A stretch of 64,000 bases of DNA from Siphonodentalium dalli (Eukaryota; Mollusca; Scaphopoda; Gadilida; Siphonodentaliidae), in assembly GCA_032622095.1 (NCBI GenBank), contig CP136068.1:160107465-160171464 (forward strand), written 5' to 3'. The notes under the pieces were generated by a model that saw nothing but the letters and a program-made list of their open reading frames with translations, ran no database searches and was not told the origin of the DNA. The stretch's first letter is position 1. Every line of letters starts with the position of its first letter. A program made the position numbers and the translations under genes. Shown in pieces: positions 61,217-64,000 of the stretch.

Positions 61217-62008
61217 TTAAGCCGAAAGGTGCTCACTGGGAGAGAATATTATGTTATCTAAAGTTAGATATAGTATTTTCTATCAAATTATTTTAGAATT
61301 GCAATGGTTTAAAAGGAGACAAACAATTAATTCGACAATACACTTGACTTTATTTAATATTTATGTTTATCACATAATTTTGCCATAAAAGCAGTTTCAT
61401 AATTATCGGTAATAGACACGTTTAATATCAGCGCGTGCGATGACGTCACGGCGTTCTTCAGATAACTTGCGATCGCTGTAATTTATGATTGTTGTTTTCG
61501 ATGAATATTTCGCGTTGCTTCGGGTTTATTTGATCATGTGATAAAAGGTATCTCACACTCGTCCTATTTTATACGTAATTTATCAACCCCGTCCTCTAAA
61601 TTCTATTTGATGTCACTCTCCGGGTAAAGGTATACCTAACGTTTGGGATGACACTATACGCTTTGTGTTGCTAATTGGTTTAAACATATTTATTTATCAA
61701 AAAATGATATGGTGACGGGATTGGAGGACAAGTGCTAGCCACTTAGATATACCTCCTCTCCTATGACAACACTCAATACAACTTTACAATTATAGCAGCA
61801 TAGTAACAGTGCATATACATATATAAGAAATATACAACAACAGTTTTGTGTTTGTGCTAGTCCCCCTTTAACCCAAGTCTGTGATATCAGTTTTTTTTTC
61901 TCTCATATAAATCACTTTCTCTCTCACTCCCTCTCCGAGCTTGTTTCAATGATTGACATGCAGGGTTTTGGAAGAGTCGAAGTCCTTCAGACATATCTCT
62001 TTTCAATA
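61217..62008. other. no supported feature
   Basis: Unique AT-rich sequence with a CTCTCTC tract near 61905-61935. Confidence 0.3.
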
Positions 62009-62320
62009 TCAGGTAAGTTGAAAGTTTGTTGTATCTGTGAAAGTAGTGTCTCTTAAAAAGTCTTGGACAGCTTTGAAAATGGACTCATTTTCATTGTTCT
62101 TTAGGTCAGGGTCTCCAAATAGCAAACTTTTTACCGAATAAATGTTGAAGGGCAAGAGTTTACTGTATAGACTTATTCTGGCATAAAAATGAACAGGACA
62201 TTTAAAAAAAAAATGAAATGCATCTATCCCATGACATTCATCGTGGCATGTTACCTCTGTGTACCAATATTCAAACATAACATATGAGCTGATAATAAAC
62301 GCTCTGTATTGATCAGCTAT
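62009..62320 (-). pseudogene. LINE ORF2 C-terminal zinc-knuckle fragment
   Basis: Minus-strand frame with CHDECHGIDAFHFFFKCPVH, then SLLFGDPDLKNNENESIFK and VQDFLRDTTF up to a stop at 62009. The pattern (C..CHG.D...HFFF.CP, then LLFGD..L...EN..IF..VQ.F) is the C-terminal end of non-LTR retrotransposon ORF2 proteins. The frame is open, but the reverse-transcriptase domain is absent upstream, where a tandem repeat intervenes. So it is a truncated copy. Confidence 0.8.
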
Positions 62321-62573
62321 ATATAACCAAAGGCGCCTATCCCATTACATATATATAACCAAAGGCGCCTATCCCATTACATATATATAACCAAAGGCGC
62401 CTATCCCATTACATATATATAACCAAAGGCGCCTATCCCATTACATATATATAACCAAAGGCGCCTATCCCATTACATATATATAACCAAAGGCGCCTAT
62501 CCCATTACATATATATAACCAAAGGCGCCTATCCCATTACATATATATAACCAAAGGCGCCTATCCCATTACA
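62318..62573. repeat. 32-bp tandem repeat, 8 identical copies
   Basis: ATATATAACCAAAGGCGCCT plus ATCCCATTAC and AT: eight copies with no differences I can see. On the minus strand each unit contains TGTAATGGGATAGGCGCCTT, which aligns with the LINE codons TGTCATGGGATAGATGCATT in the adjacent fragment. Confidence 0.97.
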
Positions 62574-62640
62574 TTCTCCTGCGTACCAATGTTCATACAT
62601 ATCTTCTAAACGGACAAGGTGCGCTTTTTATACGACTATG
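62574..62640 (-). pseudogene. second LINE zinc-knuckle fragment feeding the 32-bp array
   Basis: The minus strand reads RLEDMYEHWYAGECNGIGAF into the first repeat unit, paralogous to YVMFEYWYTEVTCHDECHGI in the neighbouring fragment. Only about 25 codons remain. Confidence 0.6.
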
Positions 62641-63001
62641 TATTTAGTAGTGACCACATAAGACGTCTGATGTCAACGTTACTGATGCCGAGACACTGTG
62701 TCGGTCAAATTAACATGGTGTGTCAATTTTCAATGACCCGATCGGCCCAGAAACGACGGAGTGCCGAAGGACCAATATCAATTTGAGCTACAGCGTCCGC
62801 CACACACAATATTACACAAATAAACGTTGAATTTTACAATATAGTAAAGTACGGGTCTTCAAACGAAAAACAATGTTACAACAAAACTCGACGTTGTTTT
62901 GCTACACATATTGATACCAGCAGTAGAAAACACACTCTCGTTGTAGATACGCCATCACCAGCATGACAATACAGAGTTGCTGACCTTTGAACCTGCTAAT
63001 C

Positions 63002-63287
63002 ATGTATGCTCCACCAGCGTCGTCGTCGATTCTATTCATTACAATCCTGATGAAGTTCGTGAACGGAGGTTCGCTTGACATGCGCGCTAAGAAGTTTGTA
63101 AGAAATCTTCACCCGTCCCCTTCCAGTCCGGACCTCATACAATCAGTTGCATCGCGATCGAGACTGGAGTGTGCCGCGATGTGTACTGAAGAGTCGGATT
63201 GCCGCTCGTACAGCTACACCAATTCAGAATGCTCACTGCTACGCAACAACATAGGACAGTTCGTCCTGGAACTGTGGATAAATACAA
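63002..63287 (+). CDS. first exon of a secreted PAN/apple-like domain protein (partial)
   Basis: I place the start at the ATG at 63002. Residues 1-24 (a hydrophobic SSSILFITILMKFV core then GGS) look like a signal peptide. They are followed by a basic stretch and then SRLECAAMCTEESDCRSYSY and TNSECSLL, with Cys at residues 57, 61, 67 and 77. This C-x3-C-x5-C-x9-C pattern with SRLECA..C is typical of PAN/apple-like domains of secreted or membrane proteins in molluscs and other invertebrates. The exon ends at 63287 in phase 1 before GTGAGTAAA (63288), a strong splice donor; without splicing the frame stops at 63293-63295. Later exons must lie beyond this window. Partner and function are not inferable. 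Composition (less AT-rich, no repeats) differs from the surroundings. Confidence 0.7.
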
Positions 63288-63524
63288 GTGAGTAAATAGT
63301 TATAACACCTACATCAGCTGTGAACTACGTGTATAGGAGATGCCACATTGTTCTGGCCTTGCATACCGGAAGTAAGACATTATGTGAATGATACACATAC
63401 AGCCTGCTGTCACTTCAGTGTTTTAACTTCCAGATATATACAATTAAATTCCAAACCCAAATGTTGCTATAGATAAGAAAGGAATTAATTGAGCTGGATA
63501 ATTTAAGGTAAAAGAAACAACGAA

Positions 63525-63595
63525 ATCCTTTTGTTTTCTCATCGTCAGAAACCGGACGGTTAGTCCGGTTTCTGACGATGAGAAAACAAAAGGAT
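63525..63595. repeat. perfect 33-bp-arm hairpin
   Basis: Arms from ATCCTTTTGTTTTC to AAACCGGAC pair without mismatch across a 5-nt loop (GGTTA). Flanking bases pair loosely a little further. No known element recognised. Confidence 0.95.
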
Positions 63596-63796
63596 ATCTT
63601 GTTTCTAAGAGAACGAATATTGGGTAAATATTGAAACTGGGAGCCCCTTAATCTTGAATAATGCTCCAGTTTGGTCATCCTTTGTCTGTAAACATGGATT
63701 TGGGGAAAACAATATCCATGGCATTGGAAATATTTGAGATATGGAGTCTGATCCAGATGTGTTTCTCGACAATACTCTAACCCGCCCCCAGTTTTA

Positions 63797-64000
63797 TATC
63801 CATACAAATCAGTGTATCTATCCATACAAATCAGTGTATCTATCCATACACATCAGTGTATATATCCATACAAATCAGTCTATCTATCCATACAAATCAG
63901 TCTATCTATCCATACAAATCAGTGTATATATCCATACAAATCAGTGTATCTATCCATACAAATCAGTGTATCTATCCATACAAATCAGTGTATATATCCA
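63797..64000. repeat. 22-bp tandem repeat running off the window
   Basis: TATCCATACAAATCAGTGTA plus TC, at least nine copies, with T/C and A/C variants (TATATA in place of TATCTA). The array is cut by the window edge. Confidence 0.97.

Larger units (their letters stand above)
63288..64000 (+). other. presumed intron 1 of the PAN-like gene
   Basis: Begins GTGAGT. No acceptor with a following PAN-like frame is seen before the window ends. Contains a perfect hairpin and a 22-bp tandem repeat. Confidence 0.5.

Noticed and set aside
1-64000. tRNA, rRNA, bacterial operons, phage or virus-derived genes
   Set aside because: None recognised by eye. The only tRNA-like signal is the SINE head, and no capsid, polymerase or integrase codons of viral type were seen apart from the LINE and Crypton relics.

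Overview
This window looks like repeat-dense intergenic or intronic DNA from an invertebrate animal, probably a lophotrochozoan and most likely a mollusc. That is inferred from AT-rich sequence, no operons or bacterial-type gene packing, a spliced secretory-gene exon, a tRNA-type SINE, decayed LINEs, a Crypton/DUF3504 recombinase relic, many short inverted-repeat DNA transposons, and repeats of a style I associate with bivalve and gastropod genomes (for example the GTCCGT-rich unit at 15.3 kb). I cannot name the species. Most open reading frames in the window are by-products of tandem repeats.

The only convincing live-looking coding piece is the first exon of a secreted PAN/apple-like protein at 63002-63287 (+), ending in a good splice donor. 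Three clear protein relics are present. One is a Crypton-type tyrosine recombinase (minus strand, 93-510 and 3451-4446), split by a 2.94-kb inverted-repeat element and also carrying a frameshift and a stop. One is a three-finger C2H2 zinc-finger pseudogene (44590-44890). The third class is LINE reverse-transcriptase 3' ends (27.8-28.6 kb plus; 18.8, 22.3, 23.4 and 62.0-62.6 kb minus).

Layout: 0-4.5 kb, split Crypton with nested SINE and DNA element. 4.5-13 kb, sparse sequence with MITEs. 13.3-28 kb, a rearranged block: a 0.97-kb direct repeat (13347-14314 and 27006-27973) brackets a 2.9-3.0-kb direct repeat (14314-17204 and 23970-27002), which in turn brackets satellite units, LINE tails and a foldback-like element. 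30-33 kb, a 20/21-bp minisatellite. 33-38 kb, MITEs and decayed tandem repeats. 38.7-52 kb, a large inverted repeat, one arm of which is interrupted by a 4546-bp element with a TTA target duplication; the other arm preserves the empty site. 52.7-55.1 kb, a 42-bp minisatellite open in one frame for 813 codons. 55.9-57.2 kb, a GC-rich foldback. 59.3-60.5 kb, a GAT/GGT-type array. 60.8-64 kb, a MITE, LINE-derived 32-bp repeats, the PAN exon and a 22-bp tandem repeat running off the end.

The most unusual signal is a 67-bp near-perfect palindrome present seven times inside short transposons with three unrelated kinds of termini and target duplications (TA, TTAA, TTAA). Other points of interest are the nested direct repeats, the insertion with its preserved empty site, and a 32-bp satellite that appears to have grown out of the zinc-knuckle codons of a LINE.
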